Under the pieces are notes generated by a model. That model was not told the DNA's origin. It saw nothing but the letters and a program-made list of their open reading frames with translations, and did no database searches. A program made the translations under genes and the position numbers. A stretch of 64,000 nucleotides of DNA from Clostridium sp. SY8519 (lineage in GTDB: Bacteria > Bacillota > Clostridia > Lachnospirales > Lachnospiraceae), in the NCBI RefSeq assembly GCF_000270305.1, contig NC_015737.1, forward strand, positions 677,501-741,500, written 5' to 3'. Shown here in pieces: positions 8,410 to 17,230 of this stretch (position 1 is the stretch's first letter; each line of letters opens with the position of its first letter).

Positions 8410-9264
8410 TCAATTCCTTTCTGCGGCAATCGCTTCCGCCAGTTCCTGTCGGGTTAAAACCGCCTCCGGCAGCGGTATTCCCGCCTGCCGCAGTTCGTAT
8501 GCCAGGCGGGTCACCGGCGGAACATCCAGTCCCAGGGCAAGCAGGGCGTCCACCTGCGCGAAGATTTCCCGGGGGCTCCCGGACATGCAGACCTTTCCCT
8601 GATCCATCACGTAAATGCAGTCCGCCTCCACCACTTCTTCCATGTAATGTGTGATCCAGAGCACGGTAACCCCTTCTTCCCGGTTCAGCCGCCGGGCTGT
8701 CTCCAGGACCTCTTTCCGGCCGTTGGGATCCAGCATTGCCGTGGATTCATCAAAGATCATGCAGTCCGGCCGCATCGCCATGACCCCTGCAATGGCAACC
8801 CGCTGTTTCTGCCCGCCGGACAGCAGATTCGGCGAGTGCATCCGGTAGGCTTCCATATCCACCGTGCCCAGCGCCTCCGTGACTCTCCGGGCAATTTCTT
8901 CCGTGGGCAGTCCGATATTTTCCGGCCCGAAGGCAACATCCTCTTCCACTACTCCCGCAACCAGCTGATTGTCCGGATTCTGAAAAATCATACCCGCGTT
9001 CTGACGGATCTCCCACAGACAGGAATCGTCGGCGGTATCCATCCCATTCACAGTCAGCCGGCCGCTGTCCGGCTGCAGCAGCACATTCACATGTCTGGCA
9101 AAGGTGGATTTCCCCGATCCGTTGTGTCCGAGGACTGCCGCAAAGCTTCCCTGTTCCACCTTCAGGTTCACGCCGTCCAGCGCATGTACTTCTTCGATTA
9201 CGTTTCCTTCTTCGTTCCGCCGCACAAAACGGTGGGTTACATTTTCCGCTTCAATATACGCCAT
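8410..9264 (-). CDS. ecfA1: ECF transporter ATPase EcfA1
   Basis: A 284-residue ABC ATPase with Walker A GHNGSGKST (46-54), signature LLSGGQKQR, Walker B CMIFDESTAMLDP and switch His in ITHYMEE. It is the first gene of the ecfA1-ecfA2-ecfT-truA-dinB transcription unit. Its 5' region contains a 31-bp duplication that includes the ribosome binding region. Confidence 0.96.
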   Translation of the reverse strand: MAYIEAENVTHRFVRRNEEGNVIEEVHALDGVNLKVEQGSFAAVLGHNGSGKSTFARHVNVLLQPDSGRLTVNGMDTADDSCLWEIRQNAGMIFQNPDNQLVAGVVEEDVAFGPENIGLPTEEIARRVTEALGTVDMEAYRMHSPNLLSGGQKQRVAIAGVMAMRPDCMIFDESTAMLDPNGRKEVLETARRLNREEGVTVLWITHYMEEVVEADCIYVMDQGKVCMSGSPREIFAQVDALLALGLDVPPVTRLAYELRQAGIPLPEAVLTRQELAEAIAAERN

Positions 9265-9267
9265 CCT

Positions 9268-9319
9268 GGTTTCCTGTTCTGCTTTCTGTTCGGCACCCGG
9301 TTTCCTGTTCTGCTTTCTG
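9268..9319. repeat. 31-bp direct duplication in the ecfA1 5' region
   Basis: The 21-bp sequence GGTTTCCTGTTCTGCTTTCTG-like unit occurs at 9268-9288 and again at 9299-9319, a period of 31 bp. On the minus strand each copy carries CAGGAAACC, so the sequence near the ecfA1 ribosome binding site is doubled. Confidence 0.85.
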
Positions 9320-9437
9320 CCCGAAAGCTCCTGTCAAAAGTAAACCTGTTCATACAATCTAATTAACAGTAATACCGTAAACCGATTCCGCTGTCAACCC
9401 CCTGTCCGGCCGCAAATCCTCCTTCTGTCCCGAATCC

Positions 9438-9499
9438 GCGCCTCCGGCAGGCGCGCAAAATGCCGCAGCCGGATTCGTTCTGTCCGTACTGCGGCATTT
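9438..9499 (-). terminator. Double-hairpin terminator of trmL
   Basis: AAATGCCGCAG (9458-9468) pairs with CTGCGGCATTT (9489-9499). On the minus strand this is followed by four T and then a second GC-rich hairpin (about 9438-9456, CGCGCCT/AGGCGCG). The T run is short, so efficiency is uncertain. Confidence 0.65.
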
Positions 9500-9506
9500 G
9501 TGTATT

Positions 9507-10013
9507 TTATTCAATATAATCTTCAAACCGGGTCAGATGCCCCTGCAGATTCATCTGGGAAAAATGATTCTGCCGCAGCGCCTCGTAAAGGACAATGGAC
9601 ACGGAATTGGACAGATTCAGCGAACGGGTATCCCCCATCATGGGGATCCGTATGCACTGCGCCCGGTGGTGCGCCAGGATTTCTTCCGGAATACCGCCGC
9701 TCTCCTTGCCGAACATGAGATAACAGTCCTCTTCATAGGACACCTCCGTATAGACATTCTGCCCTTTGGTGGTGGCCATATAAATTCTGGCTCCCGGATT
9801 CCGGTCCAGAAATTCCTGATAATTCACATATCGGGTGACATCCAGATCCTGCCAGTAGTCCATGCCGGCCCGCTTCAGCTCTTTTGCGTTGATGCGGAAC
9901 CCCAGCGGCTCAATCAGATGCAGCCTGGTTCCTGTGGCTACACAGGTTCTGCCGATATTTCCTGTATTAAACGGGATCTCCGGCTCATACAGTACAACGT
10001 TTAAATGTGCCAC
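9507..10013 (-). CDS. trmL: tRNA (cytidine/uridine-34 2'-O)-methyltransferase TrmL-type
   Basis: A 168-residue SPOUT-family RNA methylase. It has the N-terminal PEIPFNTGNIGRTC, the SAM-knot segment LMFGKESGGIPEE, and the C-terminal IPMMGDTRSLNLSNSVSIVLYEA. The length equals that of E. coli TrmL. The start is GTG at 10013 with GGGAGG upstream, located at the 3' end of the aminotransferase gene 2 bp away. It probably methylates the wobble ribose of leucine tRNAs. Confidence 0.93.
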   Translation of the reverse strand: MAHLNVVLYEPEIPFNTGNIGRTCVATGTRLHLIEPLGFRINAKELKRAGMDYWQDLDVTRYVNYQEFLDRNPGARIYMATTKGQNVYTEVSYEEDCYLMFGKESGGIPEEILAHHRAQCIRIPMMGDTRSLNLSNSVSIVLYEALRQNHFSQMNLQGHLTRFEDYIE

Positions 10014-10015
10014 GC

Positions 10016-11185
10016 TTATGCCTCCCGCAGTCTCCCTATAAAGGATTCAATCCGATCCAGCGCTTCCTTCAGGTTGTCCATGGAATACGCGTAGGAAATA
10101 CGCAGAAAGCCTTCGCCGCAGTCGCCGAAGGCGGTGCCGGGCACAACTGCCACTTTCTCTTCTTCCAGCAGTTTTAACGCAAAATCATCGGAAGACATGC
10201 CGAATTCTTTGATACAAGGGAAGGTATAGAAAGCGCCGTAGGGCTCAAAGCACTCCAGTCCCATCTTTTTGAAGCGATGCAGCAGATAACGGCGGCGGCC
10301 GTTGTATTCGTCCCGCATATGCGCCACATCCTCGTCTCCGTCCCGCAAAGCGGCAACTGCCGCATACTGGCTGGTCGTCGGCGCGCACATAATGGCGAAC
10401 TGATGGATCTTTAGCATCTGGCTGATGATCACTTCCGGTCCGCAGGCATAGCCGATTCTCCAGCCGGTCATGGCATGGGATTTGGACAGACCGTTAATAT
10501 AAATCGTGCGGTCCTTCATGCCCGGCATGGAGGCAATGGATACATGTCCTGTGCCTGTATAGGTAAGCTCGGAATAAATCTCATCGGTAATGACAAAGAG
10601 GTCATTGGCTACGATCACGTCATAGATGGCATCCAGGTCCTTCTGTTCCATAACAGCCCCCGTCGGGTTGTTCGGGAAGGGAAGCACCAGGATCTTGGTC
10701 TTCGGTGTGATGGCATTTTCCAGCTCTTCCCGGGTCAGACGGAACTCGTTCTCCGCTTTCAGCTCAATGGGTACGGGTACAGCTCCCGCTAGTTTGGCGC
10801 AGGGCAGGTAGGACACATAGCTCGGCTGGGGAATCAGCACTTCATCCCCCGGATCCACCATGGCGCGCAGCGCCAGGTCAATGGCTTCGCTTCCGCCGAC
10901 CGTGACAAAAATCTCATCCGAATAGTTATAGCTCAGGTTGTACTTTCTCTGAAGAAACGCCGCAATTTCCTGTTTCAGTTCTTTCAGGCCGGAATTGGAG
11001 GTATAGAAGGTCTTTCCCTGTTCCAGGGAATAGATTCCCTCGTCCCGTACAAACCAGGGCGTATCAAAATCCGGTTCGCCGACGCCCAGAGAAATCGCGT
11101 CCTTCATCTCGGTAACAATATCGAAGAACTTGCGGATCCCCGAAGGCTGTATCTCTGTTACTACTTTTGATAATGGGTTTCTCAT
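10016..11185 (-). CDS. PLP-dependent class I/II aminotransferase (PatA/aromatic-type)
   Basis: A 389-residue fold-type I aminotransferase. Visible PLP residues are N173 (PNNPTG), D201 (ITDEIY), K235 (NGLSKSHAM) as the Schiff-base lysine, and R359-region FLRISYAYS for the carboxylate. The N-terminus GVGEPDFDTP is typical of the aspartate/aromatic/alanine subgroup. It overlaps the preceding Lrp/AsnC regulator by 4 bp, so the pair is translationally coupled and the regulator probably senses the enzyme's amino acid. The substrate is not certain. Confidence 0.92.
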   Translation of the reverse strand: MRNPLSKVVTEIQPSGIRKFFDIVTEMKDAISLGVGEPDFDTPWFVRDEGIYSLEQGKTFYTSNSGLKELKQEIAAFLQRKYNLSYNYSDEIFVTVGGSEAIDLALRAMVDPGDEVLIPQPSYVSYLPCAKLAGAVPVPIELKAENEFRLTREELENAITPKTKILVLPFPNNPTGAVMEQKDLDAIYDVIVANDLFVITDEIYSELTYTGTGHVSIASMPGMKDRTIYINGLSKSHAMTGWRIGYACGPEVIISQMLKIHQFAIMCAPTTSQYAAVAALRDGDEDVAHMRDEYNGRRRYLLHRFKKMGLECFEPYGAFYTFPCIKEFGMSSDDFALKLLEEEKVAVVPGTAFGDCGEGFLRISYAYSMDNLKEALDRIESFIGRLREA

Positions 11186-11673
11186 GGGGTCATCAACATC
11201 CTTTCATCTTTTTTCCTGCCTACCATAACCGTGCCATGGTCTTTGTACTTCTTTAAAATAAAGTTGGTCTTGGTTCCGGTAATGCTGTCCATGGGGGACA
11301 GTTTTTCGGACACAAACATGGCTACTTCCCGCAGGCTTTTGCCCTCAATGGTAATCAGCAGGTCAAAGCTTCCGGAGATCAGGTAAACTGCCTTGACTTC
11401 CGGATAGTTGTAGATCCGCTCCGCAATGCTGTCAAACCCCTGACCCCGCTGGGGCGTGCAGCTGACTTCAATCAGTCCGGTGACCTGTTCGATGTTGGTT
11501 TTGTCCCAGTTAATCAGTGTATGGAAACCTACGATGATATTTTCTTCTTCCATCGCTTTGATTTCATTGGCTACGATTATTTCATCCTCTCCCAGAATGA
11601 CAGCCAGTTCGTCAATGCCTACACGGCTGTTTTTTTCCAGATAAGACAGGATCTTCTCTCTGATCATTGACAT
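11182..11673 (-). CDS. Lrp/AsnC-family transcriptional regulator
   Basis: A 163-residue regulator: an N-terminal helix-turn-helix (REKILSYLEKNSRVGIDELAV) followed by an RAM/AsnC effector domain (VTGLIEVSCTPQRG; YLISGSFDLLITIEG). AAGGAG lies upstream of the ATG. It is coupled to the aminotransferase gene by an ATGA overlap, which suggests control of amino-acid metabolism. Confidence 0.93.
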   Translation of the reverse strand: MSMIREKILSYLEKNSRVGIDELAVILGEDEIIVANEIKAMEEENIIVGFHTLINWDKTNIEQVTGLIEVSCTPQRGQGFDSIAERIYNYPEVKAVYLISGSFDLLITIEGKSLREVAMFVSEKLSPMDSITGTKTNFILKKYKDHGTVMVGRKKDERMLMTP

Positions 11674-11697
11674 ATGCTTCTTCTCCTTATGCTGCTG

Positions 11698-12681
11698 TTA
11701 TACGACTTTGTAAATTTCGTCTGTTTTCGGAGGTTCCAGAAATCTGCGCTCGTCTTCCTGCTCCAGAATCCGGTCATTTCCATCGGTTATCTTACCCACA
11801 ACTGCTGCCGGAATGCCGGCTTTTTCCAGCGCGCGTACCAGTCCGGTGCCATCTGGTGCCGCCATCAGCATGCTGCCGCTGGAGATCAATTCATAGGGGT
11901 TGATATGGAAAAATTCGCAGATTTCCACCGATTCCTGACGGATCGGGATTTTTTTGAAATCGATTTCAAGTCCGACGCCCGATGCCTCCGCAACTTCCCA
12001 GAGGGCACCGAAGATGCCTCCTTCCGTTACGTCATGCATCGCATGGACGCCAGACTTCACCGCGATCGCGGCCTCCGGCACAACCGAAAGATACCGGTCA
12101 AAGCCTTTGGCTGTATTGATCAGATCCGCAGGATAGCGGGTCAGAAGTTCCGCTTCCTTCTCCTTGGCAAGGATGGACGTCCCCTCTAAGGCAATCCATT
12201 TGGTGATCACCACATCATCTCCGGGTACCGCGCCGCCGCTTTTGAGCAGTTTGTCTTTCGGCGCTTTGCCCACACCTGTCACGGAGATCAGCGGCTGATT
12301 CACCGCCCGGGTGACTTCGGTGTGTCCGCCCATAATCTGCACCTGATAGCGGGCACATTCTTCCTCCATCTGCCGCACCATGGCACGGATCTCCGCTTCC
12401 TCTGTCTCAGGCGGAAGCAGCATCGTCATCAGCAGGCCTACCGGTTCCGCGCCGGCTGACGCAATATCATTCAGAGTCACTAATACGGAAAGTTTGCCGA
12501 TATCTGTCACCGTACCTGTAATCGGGTCTGTGGACAGCACAAATACTTCTCCCTCTGCCAGCTCAACTGCCGCGCAGTCCTCTCCGACGGCCGCGCCGGA
12601 GAGCACCTCCGCTCGTGTCGTATGCAGCTGTCGGAAAATGGAGCGTTTCAGCACGCTTTCCGGTAATTTGCCAATTTTCAT
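11698..12681 (-). CDS. AIR synthase-related (HypE-like) protein
   Basis: A 327-residue protein of the PurM/AIR-synthase fold. N-terminal features are VGEDCAAVEL, the ATP-binding LSTDPITGT and LVTLNDIASAGAEP; the C-terminal part has MHDVTEGGIFGALWEVA. It resembles hydrogenase maturation factor HypE but ends in DEIYKVV and lacks the C-terminal Cys tail that HypE uses to carry cyanide. A [FeFe] hydrogenase, which does not need HypE, is the only hydrogenase in the window. Its substrate is unknown. Confidence 0.85.
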   Translation of the reverse strand: MKIGKLPESVLKRSIFRQLHTTRAEVLSGAAVGEDCAAVELAEGEVFVLSTDPITGTVTDIGKLSVLVTLNDIASAGAEPVGLLMTMLLPPETEEAEIRAMVRQMEEECARYQVQIMGGHTEVTRAVNQPLISVTGVGKAPKDKLLKSGGAVPGDDVVITKWIALEGTSILAKEKEAELLTRYPADLINTAKGFDRYLSVVPEAAIAVKSGVHAMHDVTEGGIFGALWEVAEASGVGLEIDFKKIPIRQESVEICEFFHINPYELISSGSMLMAAPDGTGLVRALEKAGIPAAVVGKITDGNDRILEQEDERRFLEPPKTDEIYKVV

Positions 12682-12728
12682 CTCTGTCTCTTTTCTTTCT
12701 CTGCGGTTTCTGCCGCCGGTTCCGGCTG

Positions 12729-14420
12729 TCAGGCAGCCTTCTTGCCGGAAGCTTTTCCGCTGCCGGCAGATTTTTTCCCGGAGGAGCCGCTGCCGGAGGT
12801 CTTCTTTTCAGACGTCCCTTTGCCGGAAGTCTTCTTTTCCGAATTCCCCTTGCTGCCCGATGTCTTCTTTCCGGAATCTGCCGATTTGGAATCTTTTTTG
12901 CTGTCTGCCGGTTTTTTGCCGGCATCTTTGTCTGTTTTTTTCTTCGGATCAGTGTCCGGTTTCTGTACCGGCGCGTTTCTCCAGCGAGCTGCCGCCGCCC
13001 TGGCCGCGGACAGGCTCTGGGAGCCTACGGCCGCCCGCATGGCACTGCTGGCCTGGGGATTGGCGGAGGCTGTTCCCACTGCGTACGTGGACGGGGTCGA
13101 ACGGTAGGTGGTGGAATTGAACTGCGTTCTGCTCGTTACCTTTCCGTTGACTTTGACCACTTTCCATAAACGGGCCGTGGCGCCGGAGCTTCCTCCGGAT
13201 GTCAGGGAAACGGACCCCACCGGCGCGCCGCTGGCAACCAGCTTTGTGGCCGAAGGAATGGTTCCGGTGATCTGGCTTTCAAAGGACACCCTGCGGTTCT
13301 TCGGCCGTGTCTCCACCCCGTATACAGTGAAGGTAATCCTGGAACCGTCTGTTTTTCCGGAAATGTATACCGGATTCTTCTGATTGTTCCGGAATTTCAT
13401 ATCTTTGGATGTGCCTGCGATGGCCGCGTCCGCGGAAGCGTCCACATAATGCACCCGCATGGAATGGCCCGAGCGTTCCACAATCTCCAGCTCCGCGCGG
13501 ATCACCGCGTTGTATAAAGTCGTGGACACCTGGCAGATCCCGCCGCCTACGGAGTCCACGGTTGTACCGTTTTCGAAGGCGTGGGCGATCTCATATCCGT
13601 TTTCTTTGGTAAAGGGCTGACAGGCCGCATAGACGGAAAAAGTTTCGCCCGGTTCCAGGAGGGTTCCGTTGATCTTTTTCGCCCCGTTGGCCAGGTTTGC
13701 CTTTCTTCCGGAGGGAGAAGACGAATAATCTGTGGAAAACGTTCCCAGCACGTCTTTGATTTTGCTCAGTTCTTCCCGGGAACCCCTGGGCTGTATGGTG
13801 ACGGTTTTCAGCTCGATGGAAGGATTTTCCCTCCACCCTTTCGCGAAGCAGGCATCCACCGCCTGTACGGATCCGTCCGTATCCACGGACCAGCCCTTCT
13901 TCCCGCCGGCCACTGTCAGACGGCCTTTTTTCTCCACAAGGCGGTAGTTCACGGCCTTGCTGGTCAGGCGGCTGCCTGCCCGGTCAATCACGCGCTCCAC
14001 CCGGTCGGGATCGGAAGCCAGCACGATGGGATATGTCTTTTTCCCGTCCTTCAGGCTGCGGATCTGGCGAAACCGTGTGAACAGACTGCCGGTTTTGCCA
14101 TAGGACACCGCCTGTTTTACCACATCTGTATTCTTCCAGGACAGTCCCAGCTCCCCGGCTGTCGTCTTTATCTGCCTGCTGCCGGCCTGCAGCGTCACCG
14201 GTTCCTCCTGCAGTCCGTCCACATAAGTCCGGATCCTGCGCTCTGCCTCCTGTTCCGAAGTGCCTGCGGAAACCACGCGGCCAATCGCCACATGCTGACT
14301 GAGTCTGCCGCTTTCGCCGCTGTGCCTGTGTACATAGGAAGCCATGCCGCCTATACAGGCAGCGCCGGCCGCCGCTGCGGCAAGAACCACGCCAAGTACT
14401 GCTTTAGTGCTTTTTTTCAT
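12729..14420 (-). CDS. VanW-family exported protein with Lys/Ser/Gly-rich tail
   Basis: A 563-residue envelope protein. It has an N-terminal membrane anchor (residues 6-30), two repeats resembling the PG_binding_4 domain (about 45-220), and the VanW domain (about 235-370) with GTTVDSVGGGICQVSTTLYNA and ERSGHSMRVHYVD. The last 110 residues are low-complexity and very basic (KKTSG and related units), probably cell-wall-associated. The family binds or modifies peptidoglycan, but its reaction is unknown. It overlaps the exonuclease gene by 17 bp. Confidence 0.9.
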   Translation of the reverse strand: MKKSTKAVLGVVLAAAAAGAACIGGMASYVHRHSGESGRLSQHVAIGRVVSAGTSEQEAERRIRTYVDGLQEEPVTLQAGSRQIKTTAGELGLSWKNTDVVKQAVSYGKTGSLFTRFRQIRSLKDGKKTYPIVLASDPDRVERVIDRAGSRLTSKAVNYRLVEKKGRLTVAGGKKGWSVDTDGSVQAVDACFAKGWRENPSIELKTVTIQPRGSREELSKIKDVLGTFSTDYSSSPSGRKANLANGAKKINGTLLEPGETFSVYAACQPFTKENGYEIAHAFENGTTVDSVGGGICQVSTTLYNAVIRAELEIVERSGHSMRVHYVDASADAAIAGTSKDMKFRNNQKNPVYISGKTDGSRITFTVYGVETRPKNRRVSFESQITGTIPSATKLVASGAPVGSVSLTSGGSSGATARLWKVVKVNGKVTSRTQFNSTTYRSTPSTYAVGTASANPQASSAMRAAVGSQSLSAARAAAARWRNAPVQKPDTDPKKKTDKDAGKKPADSKKDSKSADSGKKTSGSKGNSEKKTSGKGTSEKKTSGSGSSGKKSAGSGKASGKKAA

Positions 14421-15135
14421 CTATTCTCCCGTATTTTGCATGAATCTGGTCAATCATCCGGGAAGCTTCGCTTCTGGTCAGATGATCAAGGTCCATATTA
14501 GTGTTTATTTTATGATACATTATCAGATGATTCAAGTCCCTTTTTTGCGGCGGCGTAATTGGCGTCTGCTTTTTAACCGCGTAACAGAGCGGCTTCGGCA
14601 TAAAAATATCCGGATCTTCTGTTCCGTACTGTTCCTTCAGCCGCAGATAGATCCGTGCGCTGGCCATGGCGTCATCCAGCGCCCGGTGCTGCCGCTGCGG
14701 ATGCAGGGAAAAATACTCCTCCAGCGCGCCAAGCGTTTTTTTCTGTTCTGCCGGAAGCAGGCGGCGGGCCAGTTTCAGCGTATCAATGCCTGTTCGTTCA
14801 AATGTCAGTCCCTGGTTGACCGCTGCCTGCTTCAGAAACGCGTAGTCAAAGATCAGATTGTGCCCGATCAGCGTACATTCTCCGGCAAATTCCAGAAATT
14901 CGCGGATTACCTCCTCCTGCTCCGGCGCCTCCGCCAGCATCCTGTCCGTAATCCCCGTCAGTTCTGTAATCTTCGTCTCCAGCCTGCGGTGCGCATTGAG
15001 GAAACTGGAAAACGTCTCTGTCAGTGTCCCGTTTTTCACGCGCACCGCGCCGATTTCGATGATTCTGTCTCTCGTTACACGCAGGCCGGTCATTTCCAGA
15101 TCCACCGCGATATATTCTTCCTCTGTCCGTCCCAT
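14404..15135 (-). CDS. DEDDh 3'-5' exonuclease (DnaQ/PolC-epsilon-like)
   Basis: A 243-residue exonuclease domain protein. Catalytic motifs are DLEMTG (Exo I, residues 12-17), GHNLIFDYAFL (Exo II) and HRALDDAMA (Exo III, His plus Asp). The C-terminus has a short helical module (LTRSEASRMIDQIHAKYG) shared with small DNA-binding proteins. It may act in repair or proofreading in trans. It overlaps the start of the VanW gene. Confidence 0.9.
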   Translation of the reverse strand: MGRTEEEYIAVDLEMTGLRVTRDRIIEIGAVRVKNGTLTETFSSFLNAHRRLETKITELTGITDRMLAEAPEQEEVIREFLEFAGECTLIGHNLIFDYAFLKQAAVNQGLTFERTGIDTLKLARRLLPAEQKKTLGALEEYFSLHPQRQHRALDDAMASARIYLRLKEQYGTEDPDIFMPKPLCYAVKKQTPITPPQKRDLNHLIMYHKINTNMDLDHLTRSEASRMIDQIHAKYGRIDEKKH

Positions 15136-15174
15136 TCGTCCCTCTTTCCTTTACTGAAAGCTCTCACAGGCCAG

Positions 15175-15204
15175 AAAAACCGGGGGACCGAATCCCCCGG
15201 TTTT
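15175..15204 (-). terminator. Terminator of the DUF4143 ATPase gene
   Basis: A perfect 12-bp stem (AAAACCGGGGGA and its complement) with a 5-base loop and T-rich sequence on the minus strand, 19 bp beyond the stop codon. Confidence 0.85.
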
Positions 15205-15222
15205 CCGGTCTGCCGGCAGTCC

Positions 15223-16539
15223 TCATCCCAGCAGCGGGCCGCCAAGCAGCACTTCCAGCGCATTGCGTATCAGAATTCCGTCTTTGGTCTTGCCGTTGTC
15301 TCCGCGGAACACAACGACCGCCTTCGGATAATTATCCCTTATCTTGCGCAGAGGCGCCAGAATCTGACTCTCTCTTTCACCAGTCAGATCTTCTGCCACC
15401 TGAATGTAATTTTTTTCTTCTCCCCGGGTTGCGATGAAATTCACTTCCTGGGATCCGATTTTTCCGTTGCACACCTTGTATCCCCTGCGGATCAGCTCAA
15501 AAAACACCTTATTTTCCAAAAGGCCCTTTCTGTCCTGTTCGCGGATTTTGCGGAGATAATTGTGGAGTCCGGCATCCGCGATATAATACTTGCTGAGTGT
15601 CTTTAAATACCGTTCTCCCGGTATGTCATACCGCCTGGATTCATAAAACAGATGGGCGTGCAGCAGCGCCTCGATGTAGATTTCCAGGGTTTTTGTGGCG
15701 TGCTTTTTCGGTCTGCTCCCGTCTTCGCTCTCTCTGGCAGCGTTCAGGTATTTGCCCACACCGGTGGCAGAGATATTGTGCCCGATATTGGCCGCCAGCA
15801 CCGTAATAATGTTCCGCAGCAGAATTGGATCTGTGATTACGCGGCGCGCGCTCTGCTTCTCCAGTTCCTGAATATCACGCACTACAATGGTAGAATAAGC
15901 CCCCTCCAGCACGACTCTCGCCTTATCAACATCCAGCCCCAGGTCAACAAGCAGAGGAAACCCGCCGTACTTGATATACAGATAGTAGACCTCTTCCAGG
16001 TCATACAGCAGGTCATTGGTACCGCTGAACCTGCGTTCCTGCAGCGGCGCATCCGGATTCATGTCCCGGAAGCCGTGGGACTCGATAAATTCACCGAAGG
16101 ACAGGGGCAGCACAGAGATCTCCTCATACAGGGCTTCTTCCTGCACCGCCTGCAGCTGGCCGGAATAGATGCTTTTATTGGAAGAAGCCAGGAAAATATC
16201 ATAGGACGGATCTTCGGTCAGCACATTCACCGCCTCTTCCCAGCCGCGCACATGCTGGATTTCATCCAGCAGAAGAATCATATTCTCTTGCTTCTGCCGC
16301 GTAATATACTGGATCAGCTCCTTTGCCGACATGGCCGGAAAATCAATAGACTCAAAATTAATCCGTATGACCCGGGTCTTTTCCTGCCCATGCTCTGCCA
16401 GATACTGTTCCAGCAGACGCAGCACGCAGGTCTTTCCGCATCCGCGGGGTCCGGTGATAACCTTCAGCTTCCCGTTGCCCAGGCTGGCAATCAATCGTTT
16501 TGTGTAACTTTCCCTTTCCCGCAGTATAAATTCTTTCAT
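15223..16539 (-). CDS. AAA_14/DUF4143 family ATPase
   Basis: A 438-residue P-loop ATPase. Walker A is TGPRGCGKTC near residue 30, Walker B is MILLLDEIQHV near 88, and the sensor is FLASSNKS. The C-terminal DUF4143 domain (about 200-400) has a nuclease-like fold in which IQVAEDLTGE occupies the place of the usual IEVK/VQVA motif. These proteins occur sporadically in bacteria and archaea with unknown function, possibly in toxin-like or mobile contexts. It is monocistronic, with an AT-rich upstream region and its own terminator. Confidence 0.9.
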   Translation of the reverse strand: MKEFILRERESYTKRLIASLGNGKLKVITGPRGCGKTCVLRLLEQYLAEHGQEKTRVIRINFESIDFPAMSAKELIQYITRQKQENMILLLDEIQHVRGWEEAVNVLTEDPSYDIFLASSNKSIYSGQLQAVQEEALYEEISVLPLSFGEFIESHGFRDMNPDAPLQERRFSGTNDLLYDLEEVYYLYIKYGGFPLLVDLGLDVDKARVVLEGAYSTIVVRDIQELEKQSARRVITDPILLRNIITVLAANIGHNISATGVGKYLNAARESEDGSRPKKHATKTLEIYIEALLHAHLFYESRRYDIPGERYLKTLSKYYIADAGLHNYLRKIREQDRKGLLENKVFFELIRRGYKVCNGKIGSQEVNFIATRGEEKNYIQVAEDLTGERESQILAPLRKIRDNYPKAVVVFRGDNGKTKDGILIRNALEVLLGGPLLG

Positions 16540-16869
16540 CGCAATCCCCCACTGCTCCGTTGAAAAAATAAAATCTGTAACCTACTCGCTTTTGTGAATG
16601 TTTTTTGTTTATAATCAAAGTTATTAACATTCAAGTCATAAATTCTTATGTTAATTTCAAAACAATCTGGGATAATCAAAAATTTATATCCGATTTTTCT
16701 CATTTTTTACCTGGAGATTAATTTAATAATAAATGATTTTCCCATAAACTTCAACTGTCGCCGCTCCCGCAGCAAAGTTTCTCCTGTGAATTGGTCAAAA
16801 AAACGAACCGGCCAGCAAACCGCTGTCCGGTCCGATTGTTCAGAATTTTTCTTCTATACTCTTTTCCAG
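16540..16869. other. AT-rich intergenic region
   Basis: 330 bp with no convincing gene. It holds the upstream region of the DUF4143 ATPase (minus strand) on the left and, on the right, the terminator of the small unknown gene. The part 16590-16740 is markedly richer in A and T than the rest of the window, but no clear promoter pair or repeat is visible. Confidence 0.6.
16797..16831 (-). terminator. Terminator of the small 93-aa gene
   Basis: ACCGGCCAGC (16807-16816) pairs with GCTGTCCGGT (16822-16831), with one mismatch. Seven T follow on the minus strand. Confidence 0.75.
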
Positions 16870-17151
16870 TCAGCGAACCTTAATCTGATCCACTGCCTCA
16901 CGGATTTCGTCATCATTCATTTCCAGCATATCCGGAATTTCGATGATGCCTCCCTTTTCGGCTGCTTCCATTACTTTGGCATACAGGAGCACGGACAGCG
17001 CATGCGGCATCTGAATTCCCACCGGGAACAGTCCGCCGGATTCTGTCTGGATCACTACCTGGTCCATCTTTTTCGGTTCCAGAATGCAGCCGGTGCAGTT
17101 CATAAAAAACTGCAGCGGTTTATTTCCGTCTATCACAGTAAAAGTTTTCAT
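16870..17151 (-). CDS. Small hypothetical protein (93 aa)
   Basis: Not recognised. It is a 93-residue soluble protein with no signal peptide; a single CTGC pair near residue 19 could bind metal or form a disulfide. The C-terminal half is acidic (EIPDMLEMNDDEIREAVDQI). The start at 17151 follows GAAAGGGG; a 25-codon upstream extension would run through the promoter. It has its own promoter with a candidate operator and sits just downstream of a TetR gene, so it is likely that regulator's target. Confidence 0.7.
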   Translation of the reverse strand: MKTFTVIDGNKPLQFFMNCTGCILEPKKMDQVVIQTESGGLFPVGIQMPHALSVLLYAKVMEAAEKGGIIEIPDMLEMNDDEIREAVDQIKVR

Positions 17152-17183
17152 AAAAAAGCCCCTTTCGGTATACAAAGAATTTT

Positions 17184-17226
17184 CCTGTCCGGTAGACAAG
17201 TATAGGACTTTTTCTGAAAAATGCAA
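17184..17226 (-). promoter_or_regulatory. Promoter with overlapping inverted repeat upstream of the 93-aa gene
   Basis: On the minus strand TTGCAT (17221-17226) and TATACT (17199-17204) are 16 bp apart. The imperfect inverted repeat CCTGTC-CGGTA-GACAAG (17184-17200) overlaps the -10 box and start point, a natural place for a TetR repressor to bind. Confidence 0.55.
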
Positions 17227-17230
17227 CTGG

